Of a DNA stretch of 64,000 bases, positions 15,501-22,384 are shown in pieces (position 1 is the first letter of the stretch; each line of letters begins with the position of its first letter). Source of the stretch: an uncultured Christensenella sp. (GTDB taxonomy: Bacteria > Bacillota > Clostridia > Christensenellales > UBA1242); contig CAJTYR010000004.1 in the NCBI GenBank assembly GCA_910584295.1, positions 44,159-108,158 of the forward strand, in the 5' to 3' direction. Both the position numbers and the translations under genes were made by a program. A model generated the notes under the pieces. That model did no database searches and was not told the DNA's origin. It saw only the letters and a list, made by a program, of their open reading frames with translations.

Positions 15501-18500
15501 CAACCTTCAATTTTGCGGGCTGGAGCAAAGATGGTGTCAATGTTTTCAGCACTGATGAAAATCTTGTTTATACAGTTGAAGACAATGAGACAATCTATGC
15601 AATCTTCTCTTCAATGAGGTTTACGATAAGATTTGGAACTTATAATAATTACATTCTCTATTCTGAGTATTCAGATCCAAACAGAGAAAGAGAAATTTAT
15701 CAAGAAATTGTTGGCAAAGGTGAAAAATATATTGATGCCGACAGCAGAGAAGAACTCGACTCCCTTGTGCTTTACTATGGTGCAAGCAAGACAATATCTT
15801 ATGTCGTGCCTACTGGTTATCGCTTCTATGGTTTTGGATATTACAAAAATTCAGAATTTGTGATGCTTAATGTTGATGAAACTGATGCAAAAGAAGCGAC
15901 TTTCACAATTTCAAGCCTTGAACTTGACGAAGATGTTGTAAACTTCACGCTCTATGTCATTGTCAAAGCATACAGCTTCAACATAAACATCAACACCGCA
16001 ATTGATATTGATGGTATTCGAGAAGAAAACATTGATGTTGGCGGAGCGAAACTTGTTGGACATCGTGGCGAAGATGTCAATGCTTTTGGCTATGTTGAGG
16101 GAACAAGGACAAGATACAGCAACGATGACTTTGTGAATGGAAATCTTGCAGATGACAGACATTTCAAAGTTGTTGGCTTTACAGGTGAAAATGTCTATAT
16201 AAAAGTTAACACAAGAAAACCTGGCTATAAATTCTTGAATGTTGCATCAAATTCATCAGAAATCACAATCTCCGAAATTGAAAAAACTGACACCTATGCA
16301 ATTTACCTGATTTCAGGTGCAATTGGTGGAAAAGAATTTGATGTTGATGTTTTGTTTAAGCCAAACTTAAACGACATCAAGATTGGTTTCAAACTTGGAG
16401 AAAATGCTGTTGATGGCGGTGCAATCACATATATGACTGACGAGAAAAACAGTCATAAAGTCTTTGCATCAGGACGAGACTATTCATCAATCACAGTCTC
16501 AGCTTACACTGACAGCAGATTTGAGGTCTTTGCTTATGTGAGAACTGGTTTTGAAATTGACCCACAAAATATTCAAATTGTTTGTCAAAACGACATCATT
16601 GACAGGAATTCAATTGAATACACACCACTTTCAATCACAAAAGATGGATTTACTGGTAGAGTTAAATTTGTTGTAAGAGATTTCCTTTTTGAAAACGAAA
16701 TCGTTCTCAAGTTGGAAACAACAAAATACACAGTCAAGTTTGTTGAAGAAGGAAAGACTTTGGCAATTGTCAAAGACGTTGAGTTTGGATCAAAACTTAA
16801 TCTCAATCAAACAAATGAGGAAAACATTCAGATCATTGGTTCTGACACAGGATTGAAGTTTGTTGACGGAAAACTTGAATTTTTGATGGAAAAAGAAAAC
16901 TATCGTTTTGAAGGTTTGTTTACAAGTGAAAATGGTGCTGGAACAATGTATATTGATGCAAACGGAAAAGTGCTTTCTGATTGGTTTGAAAGCGGATATA
17001 AGCTCAACAGTTTGACATCAAGATATGAGCTTACTGAAAATGCATATTTCAACACTCAAACAGGGCAGATGGAGATTTCTCTTTATGTTTATTGGTCATA
17101 TTATAAGACAAGGATAAAGTTTAATCTTGTTCCAGATGTCAATTTAAATGTGACCGCACAAGACATGGTTTCTGGAGTGGACTACACAAATTCTTGGTTC
17201 TATCCAACTTCAAAATATTATATTGAAGTGGCGTTTAACACAAACATATATATCAAAGCTCCAAAAATAAATGGATATAAATTCTATAAATTTATCATCA
17301 AGCAAAGAGACATCAATGGCAATGCTCTTGAAGATGTTGTGACATTCTCTGAAGAGGTGCCATGGTCAACAAACGAACTTGACAACATTGTAGAATGTGA
17401 AGTTCAAATCATATACTTTGCACAGATTGACGTTGTTGTGTTTGGTGGTGAAGGAACCTTCAGAGTTGAACAAGAGTCAGCTGACTCACAAGCAATGATG
17501 CTTAACTCCGAAAATTATGTTGACACAACAAAGATATTTAAACTTGTGGCTGTGTATGATGAAAACAACTTTGATTTTGTCAGATGGAACAACATCACAT
17601 CAGGGCAAAGTTGGTGGTCAAAAGAGTGGGATGGACTTCAAGTTAGGGCAAGGACAACGCTTATTCTCAACTTGCAAGGAAGAACCTTCACCATGAGTTT
17701 TGAAAATCCTAACGGACAACTTTACGACTTCACTTTTGGACAAGTTTTGAATGTCATCACAACTTCCTCAGACAATAATGTGAAAGCATATAGATTGGGT
17801 TATTACAGCGCAGGTAAGTTTATTCCAACGACAAACACGGTCGATGTCAGCGTCGGAGACAGGGTGACACTTGCAGTTTCAATTGACTATGGATTTGTTG
17901 CAATTTGGAATAATGATGCAATCACATTCTCAAATTATACAGATGGAATTTACTATTTTGATATGAATATCACAGACTGCCCACCAGATGCAGTTTTGAG
18001 AATATTGCCAGAATTTAAAAACGAAATTCTTTCAGTTTATCTTGATCGAGACTTCGTTGAAAAAGACAAAGTCAAAGATGCAATAGATTTCAATTCGGTT
18101 AGTATGGCAGGCAGTGCAACTTTTGGCGGAAGAAAAGTAAATTCATTTACAGTTAATTCTGCAGTAGAAAGCATAAATGTGAAACTTACTACAAATGCAA
18201 GATACAAGATAAGTTCAATTGTAGTGAAAAACTATGATAAGGTTTTTGCAAATGTTGAAGCGTTTACGACTGACAAAGGCGATATTCTTCTTTCAAGGAA
18301 ATTCTTGGATGACAACAACATTGTTGGAACAATCCAAATTGTAATCAGATATGAAAGAATCCTTTGGGAAGATCATCTTGTCACTCAAACTTCATTCAAA
18401 GGAAAGGGGACAGACGAAGATCCTTACCAGATTTCGTCTGTTGAAGATCTTGTCCTTATGATGAGGCTTTGCAACAGCGGTGCATTTGCATCAGGTGGCA

Positions 18501-18841
18501 AGCAATATAGAAGTGCAAGTTATATTTTGATGAAAGATCTTGATCTTTCGGAGAAGTTCTGGACGCCTATTGGCACGATAATGTATTCATTCAATGGCTC
18601 CTTTGATTTCAACAAACATAGAGTGAAAGGTGTTTTCAACGCACTCATCTATGACACTGTAAGTTATGGTGGTCTCTTTGGAGTGCTTTCTCCAAACGCT
18701 GTCTTTGTTGAAGCAAAGACGGAGAAGTGGTATATCTATCTCATCATAGGTATTGTTGCATTTCTCGTGATTGTCATTGTAATTCTTATCATTTTGGCAA
18801 AACGACGCAAGAAGCGTAGAGAAAAATTGGCAACTGCCTGA
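569..18841 (+). CDS. Giant exported, membrane-anchored surface protein (6090 aa) with GLUG-type, MBG/YDG-type and InlB-type repeats
   Basis: Predicted cell-surface protein of about 660 kDa; its role is unknown, with adhesion or a surface coat an inference. The ATG at 569 has a GAGGAGAAG site just upstream. Residues 1-33 are a signal peptide (basic MKKK, hydrophobic core, cleavage probably after VHA). Residues ~45-205 and ~467-605 resemble GLUG-motif beta-helix modules (PIGYDDGHSFKGTFDGQGH; PIGYSTDSAFTGVFDGNGH; AGLFG, HGLFG). Around 1844-1940 and 4566-4640 are Listeria-Bacteroides (InlB B) repeats, recognisable by REGYEFVGWYDG and TARW. Residues ~2800-4210 hold many MBG/YDG-like units (KIYNGKT, KTYDGST, AGTY). 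A shortened GLUG-like module returns at ~5943-6049. One transmembrane helix (~6055-6080) and a basic tail KRRKKRREK end the protein. No LPXTG motif is seen. TGA stop. Confidence 0.88.
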   Translation: MKKKSIFLFLSMIVLGVCSALGFFNIKSEQVHAESSVYEGSTTASVWEGTCENEVDETDFFTISATKEHHILTARGFGFFAQRVTSGLYPFIDEKVFLDCDIDLAKHEWKPIGYDDGHSFKGTFDGQGHSIYNLKISQKTSDYAGLFGFATGSISNLCLKNVDIEVDGARSVGALAGNLTGNVYSNISVSGEIVANGATYVGGVIGESSTSALRNISNIMSDVVISATCSGTGSAVGGVFGRYAVGNGVIENVAFKGSITKTTATYAAGILGQLDAFSNLRNSYNVGSVSNSGVNTAGLVGYVNGTSSGNNKLSNLYNAGELTWQNGNVAGVYTSGLFGLFAGGKTFNVVNCVNLDRRQILSGDSQNFPLYRNANNATINATGTKFAVDQFATNLKDAQNSVRGLADMARNKGVYSNTEIFPDMSAIWDFENVWEISSGINGGLPYLLSTQNLGLANNDQQEVSSLKGEGTFENPFLIETAADLGFLSSHYVGGNNNGAEEWRGKYYSLQNDIDLTGKNWQPIGYSTDSAFTGVFDGNGHAIVGMTCSLQFKYSYHGLFGVTDGAVIKNLEIRDPRFINGGAEDNIVGALVGYAAGNTYIVNCKVPVKFDEQDLSAVGKADNGTLTIAYGKNNLVGNELTTLAVPSNATTTYDVEVEGNGGTFYDEKGKVVRGSYHVIVGEGGNIIEQSIDAGFKKELPSLSEKFGSDEKPNACTLIRRGYKLQDFIVGGNKVADIGATSVSASNMADLISGIIANYGKQNSKNVQVVYNQYEVENFGATSSNDYLRSEEFEVEYDSILSLDYPQIFRKDVKKDSDDLLRGTGFSIAGFYFRTTEEGLFGKEVDETAFANDTSLPNPTSEVYVKWVGNTETKYQLKVVLGKADNVVLGKFNLLDAIESVSLQSWGDQGTEFNKSATLQEENGKVIVSFDFDSTHSDMADNGVKLSVKLKGGYEFSQNVLISDFDGEHDFGHLAFGSSNASNIVNGEPKAFNESVLSDGLILRNLVGEYTINITLQRKTFTTATNVSSEEVFFAIAPNIPNVEAIEIYPNGFGGDPSVANPTTKLLENETYLGFDAINQKFVSGLASVGSEENPSGVAFDFNLTGYDEILLGYRFRQDGNLMTRYFKIVKEINDASVDQRYAYSYFEAVYENGEWKNIDLIAKLYVSANGDATSLTYLMASEFSIIGSVKDNISDTVISKDGYDDFGDGGELDGKENANTEILVMEESGLKKLRHDIKIEKVMGKFSSQIGFTATATTDTKITLISKYTKVSIDLKFVEYVNGEKREIVGEYAPKVILENGTNYQLPAGEENQSIPFKFVSSDFYRLHESKFDDRLSVVLSDGIDPNILITAETVALENGETDNGASWKATFNATNSNYFGGSWIVKKDAVKENKSNQDNYDTYTFSIIFGGTGRQPIRAGRYLVEIICDQIEYALNFDTKFVQYKQDGKYTKKDFTTESGNGAPSAHASVKAHGSADENYEMIESGFDRLSYNSDLKMETGLGAVSAYSFFDWYVEGELWSGFLSEINREWGREEAFEFSYSQIYDYFSTEVLNVNKPKDYTLSLSAIYVRKEIHISFPSTDGRVSVAGQDVYVTARSLGLEISVSSLDYSYAYETSISDDVNWNLNFAKSGTNGDSYYFSGFIVLNASNAVVKRVDVASESGAFTDAGVFKNNYSIKSFVIDKLENDETLLSSTSYTIVPMVTRKTANLFVVSGTGNGIDGAFTDGKNGDVFYRDGDNKISTTNTIVEIGNVNVGDTLYLNFEIDAKVDGGLRSVVVDRLFAERTGYSAPANGYWSWSNGAQSGQLNGSQLYIASSYFDGTSEDNTSINLVVYKTWIANSYTITFARNQGMFGGDNASNENLTVTVYYDSKVENALTSDDISRIGHSLSGWTYEMDNNDQIVFDADGQTLGLEGVFDAEGNYVSTGNLYVYALWTPKNYVVQLVTNGANTIAGEDAGETLEFEIAYGSTFADAFEKLGLSGGDNSPVREGFTFNEIYANGAYRQTITSNTIFSETLPSCLLKEDGSASIVLYIDWKFDKTYVDLSFENSQISRTYTANEISIFLAEYFKAGFNAKGYVIEVVDDQTISISMKDETHTSVTVELVSSSLEVSGNSSFEVRNVGRYNVSLVLTIVDDIGAGEALYSQTINLFAQVEAANLSGMLDGDNEGVWLANVKRLMADFVSDDTQARLENCYTFTAFVNNIAKSMDNTIPSNVTNKQVYEFVAYKYYYMITSAQYSRFKQMTYADFVKVKEENGVDVENVLERVNFFDFFDHKSEGVKTISMYNSSIQLTSSTVENPNAEVLIDRVEIVADSINVDSMYYFRAVIKNSGEDSNLNNYALSFDENGEAYIYLGRIYIMPELFLIESETKNNSTYYNANVLNVTAPWQDGRIACDVENFEEYFKIDENLFARANLFTSNLGNERIDTDFNFLSSDNFLYFDNLSVYEKTFVEEEIVMVDVTNKFKFVLDKNYVFTILNIDGVASIEISAKYLSYIDGFMTFADLPASSPNDLLKITQVTYDFGGGVKRIANSTDGLQERAYEEDGNIICQVEKNNCNTVSIILSKFAKSVTVMTNEKSLTEYIALYKWADNPTYNIDGTMENNTSFTINKDSLEESEGGLSTYNFYAVYTDMVLVNYNLNFPSNYGTSSPTTSWLKLGESTIDELLLPNESGFKLATLTLTKTKESYESIFDNVDGKFKGLLPTDRHAKVELEAKWQIEEMNYEQTLTEYRTSVYGFDYLAVSSVVNIYNKNDNLFNYSYEWFKGEKLLSKLERFSLEGNGTIEESGTYRLVVTANVKKEFLSTALVNSEGATSSFEVSFDLEFIKNKLLSITFAGENHFEYDSTNHMNGWHVSIEYAVYDPTTESYSENPSYAIEYFAAAKNLDFLIKRNGQTTSTMKDAGTYIISATGKEDVYSNAVEFGKVEFEVVVSPYEVELSELEIRFKRYFNGQEINLSKEHYLANENVTLNFERQSGEDVGVYALMLSSISEDKKENYRLKMNGVVVFENGAVTTAGQTTKVGEFEIEKSGTLTLSYEVTDSNPETIEVSYSADGYRVELDGWTLKIFNGENLLKSLRLRLFDETAKEEITRSQILQILSENFRSVNIQFFDTTAKDLARSSGTYSYAFSGLDEVSNYFSTVEFAKGYQFVIGKIIIDISTLGLNKIYNGKTIEYFTQTGAKIEDIDAFDGVYVSATYENAHVGTTRVDLSLHDTNDSGEVSNYQLSEGSMQATISKLSATLTAVMDKETFEYGEISLANLESHVDKNYKIVDGLGNDVSALLASGYYNISYFLLSTVKTNASGFVYAGTYDLQATASFDDFNMTLKLPKIKIGQKKIEKGISVGQISILASESIADTYKEEYTITETGDTFSIIYNVVGGIVESNTSGDFYNLALAFNEYVNSSVLISIQTDNKGFVVKPEENLVYIVLDKTKLDKAIYNGFAYNFSVDVGNKQLLISNNGIFTNVDFSFVYANGGASADDVVLSELEIFSGANAKSFADAGSYRLSFRATSSTHANFAFQEEYMFQIAKREVDARTLNLERTYSGSATFTIDDFDGKVGEDGVSLIAKFASANAGDEIDVSLFLQGTKSVNYELKNADGLKGKIKKAEAYVELVKTEFIYGNLTSRDSAPFRVISGGFAVSASQYQVTLTLENSTYSAVGYLECNTYLVSMSTMFSTNYNITFADNQRITVSPFSFSVSLATSGQFSYVYGAPETTTDIFVGNYQTPLNETIGLSFTREMGQEVGYYKVLSAMSTSKNYIVTETTDRSDGAFRILKKQDVVYILMSSSDVVLGSEKEISTITYDGNLYDKVSVVQKSGSKDYQLVYESSETSTAKQFYDLNFYSYNSETDEYTRLTDVTIDGLNAKIEFANSEGGRSVGEYLLNVQNATADNFSVVLGKYGLQSFYLNIEKRDVYFLDRKVSKVFDNQDAEIVYEDPTQLLDGILASDVDKLKLIIRIKSGDALAKYVGYSYSVEAELEGGTNYRLNLESLQHESLIGQILPAELIISVNNQTFVYGEEIVIDFEYSTEVDLNKYDRGMGISLLPIAEDDRYSTSGSLRVGEYEMGCILGTPDFKATYIVNGTAADNLSTATVTILKKGLSLEGVKQELEEIFTKTYDGSTEVSLTDESGADKLRLVGIVSKERPVEGAEDETTQVMTDDVRLENATYERESIGKSITINFTLGGTESDFENYSLASWGYGVIEPVVVGIVFNYNANGSDVKSNVETNKLPQLSAIAFPFMDSSTLTANSADAQTTSVRNFPTNLTGRSGYRFQKWTMSFKGEQFAEGTDEYSYLRSVLGVSGLTYVYDADAKEFIIDVSNNAETVNFLGLLLGNEADILGTYYKNHAGQSFTFDAAWEILNYQISVKIADEKGGDASFGKVVLDAGDGNPIEITSSYTGKFDYGTKITLLATPEEHCSYVGFYNATGSIYYDSGTVNGVIVTASGNGALLTVEKLGGTFNFVARFEADKVDVEVDLSQATDATISSEKFTLKEGGIYSWKATYLELENFALSDIGISREGFSLISISDGEETITDFENTKLSSLISEGQTTLILTPNFDAVGVVVTLDFADGKTENKRIIVPFKSKYSESSDWIETPTREGYEFVGWYDGEENEITGQSVLSTIENHTLTARWKILSFDLSITAENVTISSDSVDFVVSGNSYSLADVEFNTEVVFTVSAKLGYELTEEVVEKWSKFFDVTISAGVANVSLKMPAQDVVCTIASVALTNTITITGTNIGQILAYDVTESENPLEVVAGKVNIETGRTLKLIVSAEYGYQMIEEYVCMDPDAIISHSISNDVLTLTISNILRDISIELSTLEVINDVTIRFNDNDMISAFVVGGVNYKNSLETMLPFRVVEGENLEMYVKYEHGFEYDTSETEAGYSILCEKATEGVYGEEGYYKIIVSNIECDGLINILGKLAHFTIETRVLSYNELKQPVDEPSNKIFIGGAEAGQTSISVEYGSQISLSYQMHSTFNFAGWSKDGVNVFSTDENLVYTVEDNETIYAIFSSMRFTIRFGTYNNYILYSEYSDPNREREIYQEIVGKGEKYIDADSREELDSLVLYYGASKTISYVVPTGYRFYGFGYYKNSEFVMLNVDETDAKEATFTISSLELDEDVVNFTLYVIVKAYSFNININTAIDIDGIREENIDVGGAKLVGHRGEDVNAFGYVEGTRTRYSNDDFVNGNLADDRHFKVVGFTGENVYIKVNTRKPGYKFLNVASNSSEITISEIEKTDTYAIYLISGAIGGKEFDVDVLFKPNLNDIKIGFKLGENAVDGGAITYMTDEKNSHKVFASGRDYSSITVSAYTDSRFEVFAYVRTGFEIDPQNIQIVCQNDIIDRNSIEYTPLSITKDGFTGRVKFVVRDFLFENEIVLKLETTKYTVKFVEEGKTLAIVKDVEFGSKLNLNQTNEENIQIIGSDTGLKFVDGKLEFLMEKENYRFEGLFTSENGAGTMYIDANGKVLSDWFESGYKLNSLTSRYELTENAYFNTQTGQMEISLYVYWSYYKTRIKFNLVPDVNLNVTAQDMVSGVDYTNSWFYPTSKYYIEVAFNTNIYIKAPKINGYKFYKFIIKQRDINGNALEDVVTFSEEVPWSTNELDNIVECEVQIIYFAQIDVVVFGGEGTFRVEQESADSQAMMLNSENYVDTTKIFKLVAVYDENNFDFVRWNNITSGQSWWSKEWDGLQVRARTTLILNLQGRTFTMSFENPNGQLYDFTFGQVLNVITTSSDNNVKAYRLGYYSAGKFIPTTNTVDVSVGDRVTLAVSIDYGFVAIWNNDAITFSNYTDGIYYFDMNITDCPPDAVLRILPEFKNEILSVYLDRDFVEKDKVKDAIDFNSVSMAGSATFGGRKVNSFTVNSAVESINVKLTTNARYKISSIVVKNYDKVFANVEAFTTDKGDILLSRKFLDDNNIVGTIQIVIRYERILWEDHLVTQTSFKGKGTDEDPYQISSVEDLVLMMRLCNSGAFASGGKQYRSASYILMKDLDLSEKFWTPIGTIMYSFNGSFDFNKHRVKGVFNALIYDTVSYGGLFGVLSPNAVFVEAKTEKWYIYLIIGIVAFLVIVIVILIILAKRRKKRREKLATA

Positions 18842-18876
18842 TATTTTCAAAAATATTTGAAGATTAACCTAAATAT

Positions 18877-18923
18877 AAATAAAGCAAGGAGGCTTTTGTG
18901 GAAATCCTTGCTTTATTTTTTTT
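18877..18923 (+). terminator. Terminator-like hairpin overlapping the uppP start
   Basis: A 14-bp perfect stem (18877-18890 with 18905-18918) is followed by a run of eight T ending at 18923. The left arm contains AAGGA of the uppP Shine-Dalgarno site and the 14-base loop holds the remaining GG and the GTG start (18898). It is both the likely terminator of the giant gene and a possible attenuator of uppP. Confidence 0.7.
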
Positions 18924-19656
18924 GGGGCTTGTCCAAGGACTGACAGAGTTTTTGCCAGTTTCTTCTTCCGGACATCTGGTGCTATTTTCAAAATTATTTG
19001 GCATTGAGGAAAGCCTTTTTGTCAGCATAATTTTGCATGTGGCGACTTTATGTTCGATTTTTGTGGTGTATCGTAAAGACATCTGGCAGATGATTCGCCA
19101 TCCATTTTCTTTTGAAACTTTAAGTATTGCAGTCGCAACAATACCAACATGTATCTTGTGCTTGATACTGATGCCAGTGATAAAAATGTCATTTTCTGGT
19201 GGACTTTTGCCTTTATGTTTCTTCATCTCTGCAATTTTGCTTTTGACAAGTGAAAGGGTTTCCAAAAAGAAAGGACAAAAAACTTTTTCTTTCAAAGATG
19301 CTTTTCTCATTGGCGTGGCACAAGGCTTCGCGGTTTTTCCTGGCGTGTCAAGGTCTGGAACAACAATAAGTGCTGGGCTTTTGTGTGGAAACAAGAAGGA
19401 AGATGTGACGAAATTTTCTTTTCTTATGTCTTTGCCAATCATTTTGATATCGCTTCTCATGGAGATTTTTGAAATAGTGATGGGAGGACAAGTTTTGAAA
19501 GTGTCCATAGTTGGAATCTTGCTTTCCTTTGTCACTGCGTTTTTGACAGGGTTGTTTTCAATAAAGCTTATGATAAAGCTGACTCAAAAATCCAGTCTTA
19601 AGTATTTTGCAGCATATCTCTTTTTGATTTCCATTGTCACGCTTTTTATCTTGTGA
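18898..19656 (+). CDS. uppP: Undecaprenyl-diphosphatase UppP/BacA
   Basis: Integral membrane enzyme (252 aa) that dephosphorylates undecaprenyl pyrophosphate, recycling the lipid carrier for peptidoglycan and wall polymers; family members give bacitracin resistance. The N-terminus carries the family motif QGLTEFLPVSSSGHL, and the second signature PGVSRSGTTISAG is at residues ~147-159. Multiple hydrophobic helices run to the C-terminus and length is normal. The GTG start at 18898 is supported by AAGGAGG (18886-18892) and by the position of the conserved N-terminal motif. The start lies in the loop of a terminator-like hairpin, so expression may depend on read-through from the giant gene or on opening of the hairpin. 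No separate promoter could be recognised. Confidence 0.95.
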   Translation: MEILALFFLGLVQGLTEFLPVSSSGHLVLFSKLFGIEESLFVSIILHVATLCSIFVVYRKDIWQMIRHPFSFETLSIAVATIPTCILCLILMPVIKMSFSGGLLPLCFFISAILLLTSERVSKKKGQKTFSFKDAFLIGVAQGFAVFPGVSRSGTTISAGLLCGNKKEDVTKFSFLMSLPIILISLLMEIFEIVMGGQVLKVSIVGILLSFVTAFLTGLFSIKLMIKLTQKSSLKYFAAYLFLISIVTLFIL

Positions 19657-19716
19657 GAAATATGTCGAAAAGTGATAAGCAAATTCTTTGTTAAATAAGT
19701 TATTCAAGGAGTGGGT

Positions 19717-22347
19717 GTGAAAGATAAGAATTTCTATAAAAAAAGTATCAAGCAGTGTTTAGCGGAATATGATTCAAGCTTAGATGGATTATCAAGTGTC
19801 CAAGTTGAAAACAGAATTGCGGAAAGCAAGTTATATTCTATTAAACCGCAAAAAAAGCAATCACTTTTTGTTAAGTTTCTTTGTCAGATAAAAGAACTTA
19901 TGGTGCTTGTGTTGCTTGTCTCTGGAATTGTTTCAATTGTCATGGGGGCTATTGAGAGATCGACGAGTGAAATTGTTGATGGCGCAATCATTTTGGGAAT
20001 TGTTGTGATGAATGCTCTTTTTGGTGTTTTTCAAGAAAGAAAGAGTGAAAAAGCAATAGACAGCTTGAAAAAGATGACTCAACCAGAAACTTTTGTTGTT
20101 CGTGATGGAGCGGTTGTAAAGATTAAAACATCCGAACTTGTTTTTGGTGATGTGGTTTGCCTTGAAGCTGGAAGCATTGTGCCTGCCGACTTGCGTCTTA
20201 TTGAAAGCGCCAATTTGAAAATTAATGAATCTGCACTTACAGGTGAAAGTGACGCTGTGGGCAAAGACCATGAAATAATTTATGACAAAGATGTTGCTCT
20301 TGCGGACAGAAAAAATGTTGCATATTCGGGTAGTGTGGTGGAAGATGGACATGGGAAAGGAATTGTTTGCGCACTTGGCACACAAACGGAAATTGGAAAA
20401 ATTGCGGAAAGCCTTAAAGAAACAAAAAAGGATTTGACAAAACTGCAAAAAGACATAAAGGCAATTGGGAAAATTTTGACATACCTGATTTTGCTGATTG
20501 CAAGTGTCACTTTTGTTTTGGAAGTGGTGGCAAATCCAAAAGATATTCTCAATGCTTTTCTCACTGCTGTTGCAATTTCAGTGGCTGCAATCCCTGAAAG
20601 TTTGCCTGCAGTGATCACAATTATCATGAGTTTAGGCATTGCAAAACTATCAAAAGAAAAAGCCATTGTCAAGCGTATGCATGCTGTTGAGACATTGGGA
20701 GCATGTGACGTGATTTGTTCTGACAAAACTGGGACAATAACTCAAAACAAGATGAAAGTTGAGAAGACCTTTACGTTTTTTGATAAAAAAAGTATTTTTT
20801 TTGATATTTTTTTGAAAAATATGGTGCTTTGCAATGATGCAAAAATTGGAGGAAGCGGTTATGTTGGCACATCAACGGAGGTTGCTCTTCTTAATTATGC
20901 AAAAAAGTTGGGTTGCTTAAAGGAAGAGATTTTTGATAGATATGAAAGAGTTGATGAGGTTTCATTCAATTCAAAGCGCAAAATGATGACAACATCAAAT
21001 TTGGTTGAAGGGAAAAAGATTGTTTTTATGAAAGGGGCTTTGGATAGGGTTCTTGAAAAATGCAAATTTTATGCTGTTGAAGACAAAATTCTACCTCTAG
21101 ATAAATCCGCAAAAGATAAAATCATAAGTCAAAACAAAAAGATGTGTGAAGGGGCATTGCGAGTGATTTCGTTTGCTTATAAACCAAGCGAAGAAAAATG
21201 CCTAAACGAAGATGAAATGATATTTTTGGGACTTTGTGGCATTGTTGATCCACCAAGGAAGGAAATCATTGATGCCGTGAAAAAATGTCATGGTGCTGGA
21301 ATGCGCTCAGTGATGATCACAGGAGATTATAAGGACACTGCTTTTGCAATTGCAAAGAAGGTTGGAATTGCTTCCTCCTTAGATGAAGTGATTTCTGGCG
21401 AAGAAATTGACCTTTTAAATGAAACTGATTTTCAAAAGGCTGTTGAAAAGAAAAGTGTTTTTGCAAGGGTGTCTCCAGAGCATAAGGTTCGTATTGTGGA
21501 TGCACTGAAGAAGAATGGACATATTGTTGCGATGACTGGCGATGGAGTCAACGATGCTCCAAGTCTTAAGAAAGCAGACATTGGAATTGGAATGGGAAAG
21601 ACTGGCACAGACGTTGTGAAAGATGTCGCTGATATAATTATAACAGATGACAATTTTGCAACAATTGTTGTTGCGGTTGAAGAAGGAAGAAAAATTTACA
21701 GCAACATTCAGAAGACTGTCAAATATTTGTTTTCAGCAAATATGGCAGAAATCTTGGCATTGTTTTTCATCACGATTCTTTTTCCAAATAAGGTGTTTTT
21801 GCTTCCAGTGCAGATTTTGTTTGTCAACTTGATTACAGACAGTTTGCCAGCAATCGCTTTGGGCACTCAAAAAGTTGAGACGTCGCTTATGAAACATAAG
21901 CCGAGAAATAAATCTGCTGGACTTCTCTCTGATGGCGTTGGAATGGGGATTTTGTGCTTGGGCATTATTCAAACTCTTTTAACAATGGGGGCATATCTTT
22001 TTGGGCTGTTTTTGCATGGAGAAGAGATTGCAATAACAATGGCGTTCTACACTTTGAATCTTATTCAGCTTTTCTATATGTTCACAGCAATCACAAACGA
22101 AAGCATTTTCAAAGCAAATCCTTTCAAAAATAAATTTTTCAATTTTTCGCTTTTCATTGGGTTTGGGCTTTTAGGATTGATGATTTTCACAGATTTCGGA
22201 AAATTGTTGAAACTTCAAAGCCTTAATGCAACATGTTGGCTTGTGGTTTTAGCATTGTCAATTTCAATAATTTTTATTGGAGAAATCTATAAAGTTGTTG
22301 AAAGAAAAATCATGAGTTTTTATCACAAAAAGAAGGAGAAATGTTGA
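19717..22347 (+). CDS. P-type (IIA, calcium-type) cation-translocating ATPase
   Basis: Membrane pump of 876 aa, probably exporting Ca2+ at the cost of ATP. It has an N-terminal cation-ATPase domain, the A-domain motif TGES (NESALTGESDAVGK), the M4 motif AIPESLPAVIT typical of calcium pumps, the phosphorylation motif SDKTGT with Asp about residue 336, and the hinge TGDGVNDAPSLKKADIGIGM. C-terminal helices include NLITDSLPAIALG. All key residues are present. The start at 19717 (GTG) is preferred over GTG 19711 because AAGGAG (19706-19711) then has a 5-base spacer. It lies 60 bases after uppP on the same strand and may be co-transcribed. Calcium is assigned by family; the substrate is not proven. 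Confidence 0.9.
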   Translation: MKDKNFYKKSIKQCLAEYDSSLDGLSSVQVENRIAESKLYSIKPQKKQSLFVKFLCQIKELMVLVLLVSGIVSIVMGAIERSTSEIVDGAIILGIVVMNALFGVFQERKSEKAIDSLKKMTQPETFVVRDGAVVKIKTSELVFGDVVCLEAGSIVPADLRLIESANLKINESALTGESDAVGKDHEIIYDKDVALADRKNVAYSGSVVEDGHGKGIVCALGTQTEIGKIAESLKETKKDLTKLQKDIKAIGKILTYLILLIASVTFVLEVVANPKDILNAFLTAVAISVAAIPESLPAVITIIMSLGIAKLSKEKAIVKRMHAVETLGACDVICSDKTGTITQNKMKVEKTFTFFDKKSIFFDIFLKNMVLCNDAKIGGSGYVGTSTEVALLNYAKKLGCLKEEIFDRYERVDEVSFNSKRKMMTTSNLVEGKKIVFMKGALDRVLEKCKFYAVEDKILPLDKSAKDKIISQNKKMCEGALRVISFAYKPSEEKCLNEDEMIFLGLCGIVDPPRKEIIDAVKKCHGAGMRSVMITGDYKDTAFAIAKKVGIASSLDEVISGEEIDLLNETDFQKAVEKKSVFARVSPEHKVRIVDALKKNGHIVAMTGDGVNDAPSLKKADIGIGMGKTGTDVVKDVADIIITDDNFATIVVAVEEGRKIYSNIQKTVKYLFSANMAEILALFFITILFPNKVFLLPVQILFVNLITDSLPAIALGTQKVETSLMKHKPRNKSAGLLSDGVGMGILCLGIIQTLLTMGAYLFGLFLHGEEIAITMAFYTLNLIQLFYMFTAITNESIFKANPFKNKFFNFSLFIGFGLLGLMIFTDFGKLLKLQSLNATCWLVVLALSISIIFIGEIYKVVERKIMSFYHKKKEKC

Positions 22348-22384
22348 TTTTAATTTTGTTGAAATCGTATCAAACATTCTCACC

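Noticed and set aside
18864..19535. Long minus-strand open frame (223 aa) antisense to uppP
   Set aside because: It lies wholly opposite a well-supported gene, has no family features and no ribosome site; it is a shadow frame.
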